DNA of 64,000 nt. It comes from Symsagittifera roscoffensis. Its lineage: Eukaryota; Xenacoelomorpha; Acoela; Convolutidae. Under the pieces are notes generated by a model, which was not told the DNA's origin, made no database searches, and was given only the letters and a program-made list of their open reading frames with translations. The translations under genes and the position numbers were made by a program. Shown one piece after another: positions 1 to 12,442 of the stretch. The stretch spans positions 1-64,000 of the forward strand of contig NW_026970706.1 of NCBI RefSeq assembly GCF_963678635.1. Direction: 5' to 3'. Every line of letters starts with the position of its first letter. Position 1 is the stretch's first letter.

Positions 1-1368
1 ATGAGATCGCACGAGAAGATGAGTTGCATTCTTGAGGAGGTGAGAATTTATCTAGATCCCGCGATACTCACCATTTGCACTGTTCCGTACAAAATGAAGA
101 CTGACCAACACACGAGAGAGATGAATGAGAAAGTGCGCAATATTAACGAGGTAATCAGACAGATTTAGCAAAGGAGCGTGCTCCCTGTGAGATTCTGAGA
201 CGTGGCCGATATGATGGAACGCTCCTTTCCGAGCGATGCGTCATCGGATGGCATCCATTTTGATAGGCCCAGGGGCACAGAGTGGCTGAATGATGTCTTC
301 CAGAGGCACATAAATATGCTAGAGTCAGACATGCTGGAAACAGCCCAGTTTATCTTTGGTCCACCCCCGATACCTCCTTTCTTTGCCATTAGGCCCCTAT
401 CTGGCCGTCTGGGAGCAAGATTCGACTCGAGAGATAGCTCAAGGAGCAGCCGGACCAGACAACCGGAATCTATACCAATGGAAGCCGAGAAGGCGGAGTT
501 ATCCACGCCCCAAAGTTCGGTGGTGTTTTTCAGTGGTGGTGGTGGACAATTAGAAAGTGGAGAGACCGGCAGAGACGACCAAGACACGATATCTAGAGAG
601 GGTAAAAGAGTTGGATCTGGAGGATTTGGAATACAGGCAGGAGTTGGCAGAATCCTGGGACTCAAGAACGCGTCGCACGGTGTGGGCTGGTTGAAGGCCC
701 ACGAGGCAAATTTCTCAAGAGCAAGGACAATGAAGACAGCAGACTTAACTGGGTTGCCGCTGAAGTCGATAATGGGACCAGTCAACTATAGGCCGCTCAA
801 TCAATTGGGGAGTCCAGGAATCATAGTGGAACCTCCCAAGCATCGAACGCGTATAGCCCGAATCAGGGTGGCAATTCCCGCACAGTTGAGAGTGGTCGAG
901 AAGCAGCTTGAGCCGAAAGACACGGAGCTCCCAGGTGCCTCATATGAAGGTTCAAAGCTGGCCGAGGATGCGAGATATGATAAATCCTGTGGAAGCTCAC
1001 AGTTGGCCAAGGCGTTGGCAGTGTATGATCGATCGGATCCAGGAGCAGCGAGCGTGATCATCGTGGCGGGTTCGGATTTCGAGAGGACGTCCCCGAAGCT
1101 ATTTTGGCCAGAGACCTTAGTGTATCTGCTGCCTGGTGCGGAGCTAAATCAGATACTGAACCTGGTGGTGGCGATCATATCGGAGACGCCTCGCGAGCCC
1201 GAACTGCTGCTTTTTGCGGGAATGAACGACCACCTGCATGCGGCAGGGCTTCTGAAGCACCTGAAAGGAGAGGTACCAACACCCAAGAAAACCTGGGAAG
1301 CAATCCAGACGTTGTTCGCCGAATTGAACCAGGTGCAGGAATCTGTGGTTTCTCGATTTGGATTCTAG
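1..1368 (+). pseudogene. ORF3 fragment of D: end of SGNH domain 1 and most of SGNH-like domain 2
   Basis: Bases 1-174 read in frame 1 and match A residues around 470-530 (the stretch leading to the A motif RWNNILR), ending in TAG. The frame open from about 202 to 1368 then carries the Asp-Gly-Ile-His-Phe block that corresponds to the catalytic D556/H559 block of A. It continues through a low-complexity Gly/Ser linker into the second SGNH-like domain, where Ser in AGSDF and Gly-Met-Asn-Asp are kept. The Met at 202 is only the first ATG in the open frame; similarity does not support it as a real start. Non-functional remnant. Confidence 0.75.
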
Positions 1369-1374
1369 ACAAGA

Positions 1375-1584
1375 GTGGCATTTACGACGTCCCCGGGCTA
1401 CGCGATCATGCCGCCTGCCTTGCAGTTTGTGTATGCTATGTTGATCTTGATAGCGGAAGGGAACGGGTGGCGGATACTTATGGCAGCTCATAATCGCGAG
1501 CTGGAGCCGACAAACTTGAGACTTCTTAAGTCGGAGTTGGCAGCGGCGTGGGCAGATCTGTCTCATGCTTTAAGAGGACTCTAG
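1375..1584 (+). pseudogene. ORF3 fragment of D, end of SGNH-like domain 2
   Basis: The block matches A residues of about 978-1043, including the FVYAM strand and the LKSELAAAWADLSHAL helix (A: LKAELPAVCSDISNAM). It lies in a different frame from the block ending at 1368, so there is a frameshift between them. At the place where an SGNH hydrolase would carry Asp-x-x-His, D has Pro-Ala-Leu-Gln. The catalytic dyad is therefore absent here, as it is in B. Confidence 0.7.
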
Positions 1585-1712
1585 GAATTGGCGGATATTC
1601 TCGTTGTGCTGGATGAGATCCTCTGTCTTGAAGTGTCGAAACTCGCTCGGCAACTAAATTCAATCCGGAGATAAGGGACAATCACCCGATAATAGGCCAG
1701 TTAACATCCAGC

Positions 1713-2239
1713 ATGTGGTTTCGAAGCATGAGTCTGACGATCACGAGCTCCATCAGCAAGACGAGTGGAACGAGTAAGGAAAGGAAAAACGTGTCTGCGG
1801 CCGAAAAGCATTTGGGATCGATGGAGTACAGTTTAACGCAAGAAAGAAGCAGGTGGCCGTTTCTGACCCCAAGGCTTGAGAATGCCACGGACAAAACGCG
1901 GGAGAGTGCCCCACCTCTCATGAAACAGATATGGGAGTTTCTTGAGGGGCAGCTAGAAGTAGCAAAAAGCAGAAATATGACGGTGGGAAGATTTGTCACA
2001 GCGGCAATGAAGTCACCATTTCTTCAGTGGTGCACGTGAGCTTCATAAGTGTTCTAGATGGGACGGCGCTGAACTGGTGCAGGCAAGAAGAGCTGTTGGG
2101 CACGGATGAGCGACACGGTACTCTTCGGAAAGTGAAGGACCCAGAATTGATGGTCTTCAATTTCCGGCGACAACTTCAGTGCAGAATGGGGGAGGGGGGG
2201 TGAACGTGAGGATCCCATTGAGGCCTATCCCAAGTTCTG
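1713..2239 (+). pseudogene. ORF3 fragment of D, central helical region
   Basis: Bases 1713-2039 give a frame that aligns with A residues of about 1068-1180, beginning at the shared MWFR/LWFR motif. The next 200 bases align in another frame with the A stretch around residues 1395-1460, anchored by DGTALNWC against DGSALNWC. About 800 nt of intervening coding sequence has been deleted. No function is assigned to this part of the protein. Confidence 0.65.
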
Positions 2240-2243
2240 GAAC

Positions 2244-3230
2244 TTGAATCACCTAGCAGCGAATAAGGAGGAAATCTTGAGAATCCCGGCGTGGAAAGGG
2301 AGTTTTGAACCCGTGAAGAAGGAGTTGGAGATGATACTTGAGCAGAAAATTTTGCCCACCACCGTCCCTGAATTCCCGATGGTCAGAAGAATGACCCTTG
2401 GGATGAATAGCCCGCTGGTGATCCCATCCCTACACACAAGAGCCACTGTGGAGAAACAGCAGAAGGAGTTTACGGACGGATGGGATCCCTTGTTTATTGG
2501 ATACTCAGCCGCAGTTTGTTTCCACATGTGTGACATCAAGATAAACTCATGGACGTTACAGACAAAAAAGATGAGAGGCTTAATGCCCCCGAAGTTCTAG
2601 GTTTGGGATATCTTGGGGACGCTCGAGCAGGCTAACGTGGAGAACAAGCTGCCGATTTGGGATGATGGAAGAATGATCGTGGAGGAGGAACAAATTGCTC
2701 TGAAAGGTGAAATGATGTTTGCTACGAGGAAGTACCGAGAGCCCTACGGATTGGAGCAGCTAGAAATGAAACAAGAGGAAAAGAAGCTAGATGCGGCAGG
2801 TCCCTTATATGTTGCCCTCATTGAATACAAAAAGCTGGACCCGGCAACACCCTCACCCTTATCGGTGGGCACCCCTGGAGACAAAAGAAGCAACCCCGTA
2901 GAGAACAGGTTCAGAGATGCACTTGAGAAAGAACGCGCTGATTCAGAGGAAGGGGAGAGTATGGATGCGACCTTCAGTGAAGTGGGAGAAGAAATGGAGG
3001 TGGGGAATACACCAGAGCAGGACCCAGCTGAAAGGGATTTCACCACGCAGTAGCTGCTGCAAGACTTGAGTGGAGACGACTGTGCGAACACGGTCACACA
3101 ACCCCTGGGATCCCCTCGCAAAGATCTGGAGTTGCCTTTGACGAGTGAGACTTCTAACAAGGGGATGAAGCTCTTGAGCGCCGAAGAAAGCAAGAGGAAC
3201 GCTTTTGAAGGCAACAAATGGATGTTTCAC
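2244..3230 (+). pseudogene. ORF3 fragment of D, central region running into the acidic linker
   Basis: Two frames (2244-2600 and 2613-3053, the second with a short continuation to about 3230) align with A residues of about 1460-1750. Anchors are VPEFPMVRRM (A: IPEFPLIRRM), the DPLFIGYSAAV strand (A: DPYFVGRNAAV) and a Glu-rich tract that matches the acidic, probably disordered linker of A. Similarity stops at about 3230, where AT-rich DNA begins. The 3' end of D is therefore truncated, not marked by an LTR. Confidence 0.7.
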
Positions 3231-4525
3231 ACACACTATCCACTAAACTCGCATCACCCATCCATGTAGAAATGTTTATTAGATGATCTTCAAGCTTCAA
3301 GTCTAACTGATAACAACTTACTTTCTCGCGTTTCAATTTTTCCCTTAACCGGTTGGAAGGAACTAAATGTCAGCTTAATTTAACCAACGCAGCTTACTAA
3401 CACCACAAAACCAACCGCATGTATAAAATAATCCCACGGTACTCAGACAAGATTAAACCCAGATTAAAACGGAATAAATTATTCTTTTGAAACACACTTT
3501 CAAGTTTTATTGAAACCACTAGAAAGAACAAAATAAAAAAAAACTCAAAACACTTTAATTGTTTTTGATAAAAGAAAACAACCAAAAATAAAAAAGAGAA
3601 AAACAGCTGATAAAAAAGAACAAAAAATTGAACACAAAAAGAGGCTCTGCTCGAAGAGACGGTAAAATTGTAACCCCTTCTGGTCTCACCCCTCAGAACG
3701 ACGTCGCTCGAAGTACATGCAGCCACCATGTGCTACGATCACGATCCTCAATTTTTTTGCTAAGAGTGGCTCCAGGGTGAGCAACTCTTTATAATAACCG
3801 AAACTAAATAACGTATTTGTGAAATCAACCAATAAGTATCATAACTTAAACTGACTTTACTAACAAGATTTAGATTTGAATTAAAATTTAAAAAGAATTC
3901 TAAGAGCAAAAGGATCGAGCAGCAAAGGAAGATAAAAACTCGACGACATTCCATTTTTGGAATGTCAATTCTAATGGTTTGATGAGGTAGTCACATCCCT
4001 CACAGGATTGAAAGTATGGACAGAACATCGTAAAAAAGGTGCCCATCCAAGAAGAACAATGGCCAACTCGATGTGGGCTTCACACACAGATATTAGTCAC
4101 TTGGCGATTCACACATAGAAGTCGAAACCCCATCTTGCACCTTGTCTCTCTCTAAAGTAACGAAATCATCAATGCATCAATCTGAAATCTTGTAAAAGTC
4201 ACTCGAAGCGATCAAGGAGAAAAGAAGACCCATTTTTGGAACACGAAAAACTGCCTTTCTTCTCTCTACGAAGACAACTACATCTCTTCTTCTGTCACGC
4301 AGTCACTGTTTCAAAAGAAACCTACTCCGAAGAACAGAGAAATTTCTCCATCCATCCTTCACTGCAATATGCGATCTGAAAACTAAAAACTCTCTAAGTC
4401 CCGGATGGGTGGAATTAAATTAAAACTTGTAGTTGTAACCAACTATACTCTTCATAAAACTATCCCAATAAAATATTTCTTACTAACCAACCAAGATCCA
4501 TAAATACCACATAAATTTAACTGTA

Positions 4526-4553
4526 GTGCTGAAACTACTTGTAGTTTCAGCAC
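4526..4553. repeat. Perfect 13-bp inverted repeat with a 2-base loop
   Basis: GTGCTGAAACTAC (4526-4538) is followed after two T's by its exact reverse complement (4541-4553). It has no coding context. It may be a cruciform-forming palindrome or the footprint of a transposon. Confidence 0.8.
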
Positions 4554-5693
4554 CAGAGCCTTTTGAATATAACTTAGATGACAGTTGTTCTCCTTTCGAA
4601 CAAGCTCCAGATACCTGACTCGCAAATAACAGTATACATTAGATCTATTGAGACTAGGAGATATAAGATCGGTATTAGAATTAGAAGTTGCACGAATCTA
4701 CTTGGCCGGAAATAAGATAGCGTGACAAACAGACGCTGTACCTGATCTGAGATTCAGATTACTCTATGAGTGAGCCACTTCCGGCATAAAGTCAAAAGGA
4801 AAAAGTACATTGTGTTTTGGAATTCTGATTGTTTGAACTTTAAAAGGTATTTCTAAAATTTAAAAGATTCAGAAAACTCCAGAAATTAATGGTGTAATGT
4901 TTCATCATGAATTCTACAAGTTAATGTGTTGAATCTAACATTTAAAAAATTTTTGAAAATAATGAGAATTGTCGTCATTTTTTTGGTGGAATTATTCTAC
5001 AACTTTCAGTGATCTTCGAATGTTATTGTGTGATGACGTCATTTTCTCTCGTGGAACTTTTTTTATTGCCTAAACAATTCCAAAGACCCCTTCGTAGCTC
5101 TGTCAAGAAGCCTGGCAGTTTCTCGGATTAACAATATCAGCTAATTTTTCTAATAATATTCGAATGGTGATTTATAAAAAAGTACTGTCAAAATTAACTT
5201 TATTCCTGATTAAACAATTTTAACATAAAATTTTGTAATTTTTAGCAGGTGTGCAAAAATTTTGCGAGATGCCGAGTTGTTGTTTTTGACAAGTATGCAA
5301 AAATTTTAATTAATTTTTTCTAAAGCGTGAAAGTTGTTTTGAAACTTTTAACAAAAATGCAAAAAATTTCTAAAATTCTTGCAGAATGTAAAAATCGTTT
5401 TCACATTTGTTTCAATTATTAAAGATTTTTTTAAATAAAACGAATCTTCTTTCTTGGTTTTGCTCAGAGTTATGTAAAAACGCACTTTTTTTAAAAAGAA
5501 AATGCGAGAAACGCAAAGTTTTTTGTAAAAAACTTGTTGACTTATTGCTTAGAAAATTTCAATACTGATGACTGCGACCTCTGTTCCCTATGTTAATACT
5601 TAGTTATTTGTTGTTTTCTTAGTAAGTATATTTTGATTAAATAATTCATAAGATATTAATTAATAACAGAGCTGAAAAACGATACACCGATTT

Positions 5694-6090
5694 TAGACAA
5701 GATGCTGAATTTATTTCACTTTTGTCTACAAAAAACAAAAAAATTTCCTTTGTTTCATATTACTTGGCAAGATGCGAAAATTTTTTCACCATTTTCGAAA
5801 AAATGCGAAAAGTGTTTCTTTTTTTTTGACAAGATGCTAAAAACTTTTAAATTTTTTTTTTCACAGGCAAAAAATGTTTCATTTTTTTGACTGGATGGGA
5901 AAAGTGTTTCACTTTTATCTAAGAAATGTAAAAAATGTATCAGTTTTTTTGACAAGATGCGAAAAGTGTTCACTTTCTCGACAAAATACAAAAAATAATC
6001 TTTTTTTTTTCAAAAGAAGGCTGAAATTAAGACACTTTTTTCTACAAAATGGGGAAAGATTGTTTCAAGTTTTTTGACAAGTTGAAAAAA
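5694..6090. repeat. Imperfect minisatellite, ~62-bp unit, ~6 copies
   Basis: A segment beginning GACAAGATGCGAAAA, followed by a T-rich run and a second half-unit, recurs at about 5696, 5766, 5828, 5890, 5950 and 6012, with a partial copy near 6075. Copies have diverged by substitutions and small indels. Each unit looks like two ~31-bp half-units. Translation on either strand gives low-complexity Phe/Lys-rich frames, so a protein is unlikely. Confidence 0.6.
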
Positions 6091-8860
6091 ACAATGAGGT
6101 ATGTTCAGTTGTGTGCAATCTTTATACTGAGTTTTTTCCTAAAAAGTGTGCAAAGTTGATCTAGTTTCTTATCTGGTGTGCAAATATTTAGAGCTAATTT
6201 AAGTTGTGTTCTAATTGTTTTTTCAATCAGTTGGTGTTTTTTTACCCTGAACTTCTCATTATTTCTCACGTAGATTTTTCACTTTTTTCATCAAGCTAAT
6301 TGAGTTTTTTGTATGTAATTAATGAGAATTTGCTGATTTTTGAACAAATAGTCCAATTCTTTGGTTTTGATGTAAAACTAAGAAGATAGATCGAGGTTGA
6401 TGAAAGCTAATCTCCAAACTGCATGCAAAGTTTTGTACATTGAAATTCTTTTAAAATAATGAAATAATATAGATTTTTGCTGGAGACTTTTGGTAGAGTT
6501 GGGTATCGGGTAGGATCAAAATTAAAATTTGATAGATTATCTTACTTTTTTTGATTTATTTCATTGTTCTATAACGATTAAATCTATTTTCCTTGTCTGT
6601 GTAATTCAACCGTAAGTGTAACGCTTTGTTATGCAAAATGTGGACCAAAAGAAACTTCTTTCTCGATCTAAAGAGAACTTTACTTAGTCGGACTGCTCTT
6701 TTTTTGTACTAAAGAAATGTCCAAAAATTTGCATTAAAATGAGAGTCAACATCTATTGCATCAATAAGAAAATCAATTGGAGTTTTTTTTCTGTCTTGTA
6801 AAGTAACTCGAGAAAATTCAAATGATAGACTTTGTTTGATAGACATTTACCAAAAAAGCTGAAAAATTTCTAACGAAGAAAAAGAAATCATTTTCGGAAA
6901 TTGGTGGTTTCTGATAGCTTGATATTAAAAAAATTGAAAGTTTTAGGATATGTAAAGCTCGATTCTGGTAGTAGTCAATAAAATATTTGAAAGATCAGAA
7001 AAACTTTATTCTGAATGATTGATACAAAAATTTTGAAAATTTCATATGACGTAGAGCTCTTTTCTGATTGTTTGATATCAAAATTGTTGTATCTCCATAG
7101 TAAGTGAAAGCTCAATTGTGTTATTTTCTTAGCTACGCCAGATGCAATCTTTTTCATTCGACTTTCATTAAAATAAGAACTAATCTTTAACCGAAAATAT
7201 TTCAATTAGAATATGATAGATTCAGTATTGGGAGTCAAAACTTTCAGTTACCATTTGATGAACTATGCACATTTTTAGAGGATTTATGTAGAATAAACCA
7301 GCTTTAGACATTAAAATGATCGGTGTCTGATAGAAACTTTCCATTAGTTTACCTGATTAGAGTTCAGTTCTTTTGGAAGATACTAGACAAAGCAGAAATT
7401 TAAAATCTGCTTTCAAGACATTTATTTACTGAATGAACTTTTGATATAAAATACATAAAACCATTTGTAGAAAGATTTTTAGGGAAAATAATAAGAAATT
7501 TGTCTGTAACTCTTTCAAAATAACTTAAAAAATTTAGCAAAAATAGATGTATAAACTCCTAATTGATATGATGTTTGACGAACGGACTCACAGAGAAACA
7601 CTGCAAATTTCGTTGTTTTGCTCTGGTTGCCTTATTTTTTTCATTTAAGATTTATATCACAAAACTGTTTAATCGCAGTTTTTTGTCCGATTTTTCTTCT
7701 GAATTGAATTTGATTGAAAAAAATTTTGTTAAGAAAGTCAAAACACTGGTTTCATTGCGTTTTTCCACTTGTAATTTAGATGAAAAAACCCCGAGAAAGT
7801 TCTGCAAACAAAAAAATTTCAGATAACAAACATAAGATTTGCTCTCAATTTCAAATACCAAACAAATTGAATCAACAGTTGTTTCAATCAACGATTATCT
7901 CGTAAAAATATAGCTTTATTTTCCATTCCTACCAAGTGCTTATGTATTTTCTTGAACTCTTTGAATGGCTCCAATTTGAGAACTTCAGAAAAAAATCAGC
8001 ATTGAAAAGAGACCTTATAAAAGAGAATTGATTAGTACTGGTCGCAAATTTTGGGCAAAACAGCTACTTAATAAGAGACATTTATCTGCTAAACCTAAAA
8101 TTTCATTAATTAAAAAGTATTTTCCAGAAGTTTGAGAGTTACCGCTATTTTTACCTCTGCCGGCAAATTGTTCGTTTAATTGTAACTATTTCCCACTAAA
8201 TTCCCCTGTTCCCTCCTGAAAAATTCATGCAAAGTCAGATCAAAAGCGAGAATCATAAAACACAGAAAGCAGGAATTATTTTAAGACTTAAGACTTCTTA
8301 GAAAAAATCATGACATTGAATGTTGAAGAAGCAAAAGAGTGATTAAAAACAGTTATGAAGAAGTTTTAGTTGAAGTAAAACCAACTTCTAATATGGTTAT
8401 ATTTGACTTTTACCCAGGTCGATTCAGTACTAATATAGATGACTAGGCAGAAAATTGGTGGAATGTAAGAAAAGGTGTGTACTTCCACCAAAATTGAATG
8501 AATTTTGTCAAACAGAATTTGTAATTTTTGACAATTGTCTCTGAATTGTTCTGCATTTTTTCTTTTTATAAAAACCAGAAAAGTTAATGTGCAAGAATGT
8601 TGGATTTTTTCAGTATTTGTTTCAGTTTTAATAATAGACAAAAAACCAAGAAAAATTCAAATAATGAAATTTTTTCAAAAAATTTCAATGAATTTTGCTA
8701 ATAATGATTAAATGAAATGATTTTGTTTACAAAGCTTACTTTTGCGTGGACAGAAAAGACTGTTAAACATACATATGAAAGGTGTATATTCGAGATTTTT
8801 GTACAGATGCCAAATCTTAAATAGAAAAAGTTTTGTTTTAGTCTCATAAATTATGATTAT

Positions 8861-9745
8861 TGTAACATTCGCCCAACTACCACACAGCGACGGAGCGTAG
8901 AAAAAGTACCTAATAACGACTGGCAGGCGTCAGTTACCTTAATCCTACTCGTTTTTCACCGTCTCGACCTTGCTAGTTGATTTTCTGGTCTGTCTAGGGC
9001 TAAGTAAAAAGTTACTATTTTTAGGCCATCAGTCAAACGACTTTTGATCAGCTTTCGTTTACATGCGAACACAACCACATAGCTGAGTCTCGGATCCTCA
9101 GACTACGTGGTTGCTATTAAAAACACGTTTCGAATACCTTATTTTATTATGTTTTTGTGTGACAGTTCTATTTTAAATCCATTGGAGATCGATTGACCGT
9201 TTCTCTTTCTAGCTACTCATTTTCTAAAATATCAGTTTATACCGGTGTCAATTCAAAGTTCTAAGGCATCAGAGTAGCTAAAAAGTTAGTTTACTACAGT
9301 CTTTCACCATATATCAGTCTCTGGGGGACCAAGCCTCCGCTCCCGTGTTCTTCCCGAGATAACGCTGTTATCTCTCCAAATTTGTGGCACGGGAGGGTTC
9401 CGTGGAATATTCCTTCCCCACTGAAGCTTCCTTCTCCACTTAATTCCAATGCTAAGGTTCTTATCGTGTGTTATTGCCACGATAAGAGGCTTCGTTTCTC
9501 TTGTTCTCTCGTGCGACTGTTTTCTGCTATCTCTGTCGTTGTTGTGTTTTTTCGTCCTTTTCAGTCAAAATGGCCGTCTTTTTGTATTTCTCAGAAATAT
9601 TGGCCCGTCAATCGAAATTTTAAAAATTCAAATTTTCAGAATATCTAGGCCCTCCTTCGCAGCACTTTTTTATTGCTAAGGCTTTTCGTCCTCGTTTTCT
9701 GTGTCGCCGAAAGGTTGCACTGTGCCAATCCGGCTGAATGGCACA
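8861..9745 (-). repeat. 3' LTR of element B
   Basis: On the - strand it begins TGTGCCATTC and ends GCGAATGTTACA, matching the ends of the A LTRs (TGTGACATTC...GCGAATGTTACA), and is 885 bp long. It directly follows a PPT with the same core as that of A. It contains short hairpins, for example GAGATAA/TTATCTC near 9355 and CTTATCGTG/CACGATAAG near 9463-9487. The interior differs strongly from the A LTR, so B is a distinct subfamily. The partner 5' LTR is not in the window. Confidence 0.8.
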
Positions 9746-9782
9746 TACTCCCCGGACAGTCCCCATCAATGTCCCCATTGAT
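9746..9782 (-). promoter_or_regulatory. 3' polypurine tract of B with adjacent hairpin
   Basis: The sense (-) strand reads ...CTGTCCGGGGAGTA immediately before the LTR TGTG, so the plus-strand primer would be made from GGGGAGTA. Seven bases away lies a 7-bp hairpin (arms 9765-9771 and 9776-9782, stem ATCAATG/CATTGAT) with sense loop GGGA, a GNRA-type tetraloop. The same arrangement occurs at 14309-14343, 25023-25060 and 44730-44767. Confidence 0.65.
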
Positions 9783-10553
9783 CGCATAACACCGGGTTAT
9801 CGTCAAGTGGTACTCCAGTTCTCTATAATTGATCTTACAAATTGCATTAGAAAAGGAAATTTATCTACTCCACCTCAACTCACTACGTGTCACAAATGGC
9901 ATCCTTCTACATCTCACTGCCTTCAAACATTTTCACAAAATTTGCACCATGAGGAGTGTCCTAGATAAAGTTTCTTTTCTGACTACTTACATCATATTGC
10001 CATAAAACTTCTTTTCGCTCTTTGTGATTAAAAAGTTGGGACGTGGCACGGCCACGCACCCGTTAAAATAACTTAACGTCACTCACCAATCAGTTATTTA
10101 TGCGGTCCTTTCAATATTAAAACTAAGAAACTCTGTGGCGAGGAAAGTTATTGAGTTACTCACCCTTTCCGAGCGAATTTACCCAAACTTAACATTTCGC
10201 CACACAGTGAATATGTGTCTTACACAGGTTAAAAAATTCAGTCGTGATTAAATAGGTAAATATACTCACGTATGTCCCTCATATACATACAGAAATAGTC
10301 ATAACTAAAATCAACAATTTCAACAATTTTAACAATTGCAACAATTTCCAAAGTTTGGTCTGACCAAACTAGATCAAAACAAAAATTTAACAAGTTCTAT
10401 AATCAAACTTGGTTGATTAGTTCAAGTTTTAACACACAAAGACAATCAAGTTTTTCTCCTTCTCTTCCTTTCTCGTTTACGTCTTCACTCATCATCTTCG
10501 TTCCATCATCTTCATTCCATTGCTTCTCTATCCTGATCTCCAGCGTCACTGTC
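9783..10553 (-). other. 3' untranslated region of element B
   Basis: This lies between the ORF3 stop and the PPT. It has no open frame of note. It includes a run of AACAATTT-type short repeats near 10310-10350 and shares patches, such as AAACTAAGAAACTCTGTGG near 10121, with the 3' UTR of A near 14690. Confidence 0.6.
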
Positions 10554-11180
10554 TTACAGAACTTTTTCTAACATATCCATAGAGTTGCGGGCCGTGTCCC
10601 AACTCTCCTGTTCCAACAGCCTCGGTTTGCAACAAGGTAGTAAGTCCACATTCACCTTTTGCTCCCAATTCCTGCAAAAGCTGTTGTGTCTCCACAGGCT
10701 CACATTCCGTTCTAGGTCAGCTCTTAAGACCTCCTTCTTTTCATCTTCAGTTGCACAAGGCGCTCCAGCTACTCGCTTCACCGCCGTGGTGACCGCGTTT
10801 CTGTGCGTCAGGAATACTCTCTTATAGGCTCCCGGTCCTATATCTAACTGGAAAGATTGATCAGCTTCCGTGTTTCTCGACATGTGACGCTTCGCGCGTT
10901 CATACATCCATGAGGTCATCACTGCACTTGACCATATTCTTTCAATGGCTTTGGGTATGCTCAGTACCTTGCAGGTGGTTCTGAAAAGATCCAGTTTGCG
11001 GCTCATCTTTACGTTACTCAGCTGCTCAGGAGTCGGCACGGCCGTCTCCTGTACACTCGTGTCCGCGTTAGCCTCCAACCACCTAACTGCCAGCATGGCA
11101 CTAACCACCACGATTGACACTTGTTGATTCTGATCGGGCAACCCCGTAGAGTACAACTCCTCCACGTCCCATACTAGCAT
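10554..11180 (-). pseudogene. ORF3 of B, C-terminal part
   Basis: The frame aligns with the last ~220 residues of the A ORF3 protein. Shared features are the hydrophobic helix (B: VSIVVVSAMLAVRWLEA; A: VTIMIVGVMMAIRWLEA), the AYKRVFLTHRNAVTTAVKR motif, and the Cys-containing tail with LHNSFC-like and PCC motifs. The domain is not recognised. A frameshift separates it from the block at 11249-12391, so the Met at 11180 is internal rather than a true start. The stop at 10554 seems to be the natural end of ORF3, since A ends at a comparable point. Confidence 0.75.
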
Positions 11181-11248
11181 CAGATTCCCGCGTTTGGGGT
11201 ACCATAACGTCTGCGCTAAACAGTGACATGGATACTCCCCATCGGTCC

Positions 11249-12391
11249 TCAGTATGTTCCTTCGGGTTCGATACCCTGAGGCTCCAGCAACGGTTCCACT
11301 TCCATGATGATTCTGTGCAGATCATCTTTTTCTTCCATGACGGGGAATTCAGTGAGTAACGCTCCACTCGCTTTCTGGTTCTGGAACTCGCTCACATTAC
11401 CTTCGTTCAACCTCATGAAATCTTCACCCACTACGTCTTGCAACTCGCCCTCAGATCTCTTCGGGACTGTCCGAAAGATCTTCGCCAACAGATCAAAAGA
11501 CCTTTCCGACATTCTGGCCAACCTCACACACTTTGGCACAGAGAAAAGTTGATCAATCAACACCTGCTGTGTACTCGCATCCATCACCACCATGTGCGTA
11601 GGATACCTGCTGTTGCAATACGGGGCGGAGCTTAAGCCCACCATATATTTTGAACCAGTAGGTCTATGATAGGCCTCACTATCTTTCAGATTCCTTTCAT
11701 TTTCTAGAGCTTCTCGCCAGCCTCCAATCTTCTGCTCTGTCTGCAATGCTCCAGGGAATACTTCCACGCTGAGGGACGTCACTAGCTTATGGGCACGCTC
11801 CAGGCGCTCAAGTGATTCTATCGAGCTCGTCATGCTACAAAATCCCAGGGATGTGGTGAAGTTTACCTCCGTCACCCCATGACAGTCCGCGACCAACTCC
11901 ATGCCACTCTTATCCGACATGCTCAATCTTCCATACAATTGTGCCAATTGTCGATGCTGCTCGCTCAGCGTAATCAGGCAGTGTCCCAAGTTGCAAACTT
12001 GTCCTTCCCTCCCACTATATTGAGCTAAACAGATGCCTTGCCTCAACCAATTGCCCGATGGGCTTCCCTCGGATGGCTCCGTGGATGAGTTGTTCTTCTG
12101 CTTCGTCACTCTCATGGCCAGCAGATGGTTTATCACGGCCAGATCATGTAGACTCGCGTCATCATCCAGGTCTAACGTGACACCCGCCGTCAGATCCCAG
12201 ATTAAACCGGCATTAGGATGGGGACAACAAGAAGGCTTCATGAGTTCCCACATGGCTACCAGGCTGGTCTTCAAGGGACCGTCCCAAGAACCACAATCAA
12301 AATTCACTTGCCCCTTCAGCTCAGGAACCAAGGGTTCGACCACTCGTTCTTCTAAAACGATTCCCAGCTTGGGTTGTTCCACCATCACCAT
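11249..12391 (-). pseudogene. ORF3 of B, Cys/His-rich C-terminal region
   Basis: This aligns with A residues of about 2370-2750. Conserved between the two copies are a Cys-rich patch (GxEGxVC...C...TL), the motif ADCHG followed by T-x-VN and LGF, a VEVFPGxLQTEQK strand, and VPKCVRLARMSE. Such conservation in otherwise diverged copies suggests a folded domain, possibly metal-binding; I do not recognise its family. Frameshifts at both ends separate it from its neighbours. Confidence 0.7.
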
Positions 12392-12442
12392 TCCATTCTC
12401 CTTGATTCGTTCGACTCAGAAACTGAGCACTATGACTTGCTC

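Larger units (their letters stand above)
1..3230 (+). mobile_element. Element D: decayed fragment of a giant-retrotransposon ORF3
   Basis: Five successive blocks of coding similarity to the ORF3 protein of element A (15122-24073) lie in the same order on the + strand, in shifting frames with stops. They match A residues of about 470 to 1750. The match already runs at base 1, so the fragment continues to the left of the window. It fades near 3230, and no LTR, PPT, gag or pol was seen with it. About 800 nt of the A order (roughly residues 1160-1380) is missing between the blocks at 2039 and 2040. D is more diverged from A than B is, so it is an old, dead copy of the same family. Confidence 0.8.
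3231..8860. other. AT-rich intergenic DNA without a recognisable gene
   Basis: Runs of A and T, short frames of biased composition and frequent stops are all that is seen in about 5.6 kb. No open frame here resembles a known protein and none has exon-like composition between splice consensus sites. It contains a perfect short hairpin (4526-4553) and an imperfect minisatellite (about 5694-6090). Confidence 0.6.

Noticed and set aside
165-785. Open frame of 206 codons opposite the D ORF3 remnant
   Set aside because: It is the antisense shadow of the + strand block, which has clear similarity to ORF3 of A; the minus translation is Pro/Ser-rich without motifs.
2766-2790. Transmembrane helix suggesting an envelope protein in ORF3 (residue ~2766 of the A protein)
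   Set aside because: Only one moderately hydrophobic helix, no signal peptide and no furin-like site; the position alone does not make it an envelope.
5702-6077. Phe/Lys-rich frames on both strands (about 5702-6077)
   Set aside because: These translate the ~62-bp minisatellite; low complexity, no conserved motif.
7575-7891. Short frames of 79-83 codons on both strands near 7575-7891
   Set aside because: AT-rich, overlapping on opposite strands, without motifs or splice context.
9325-9500. Hairpins in the B LTR as a tRNA or small RNA gene
   Set aside because: No cloverleaf or tRNA consensus boxes; they fit LTR secondary structure.
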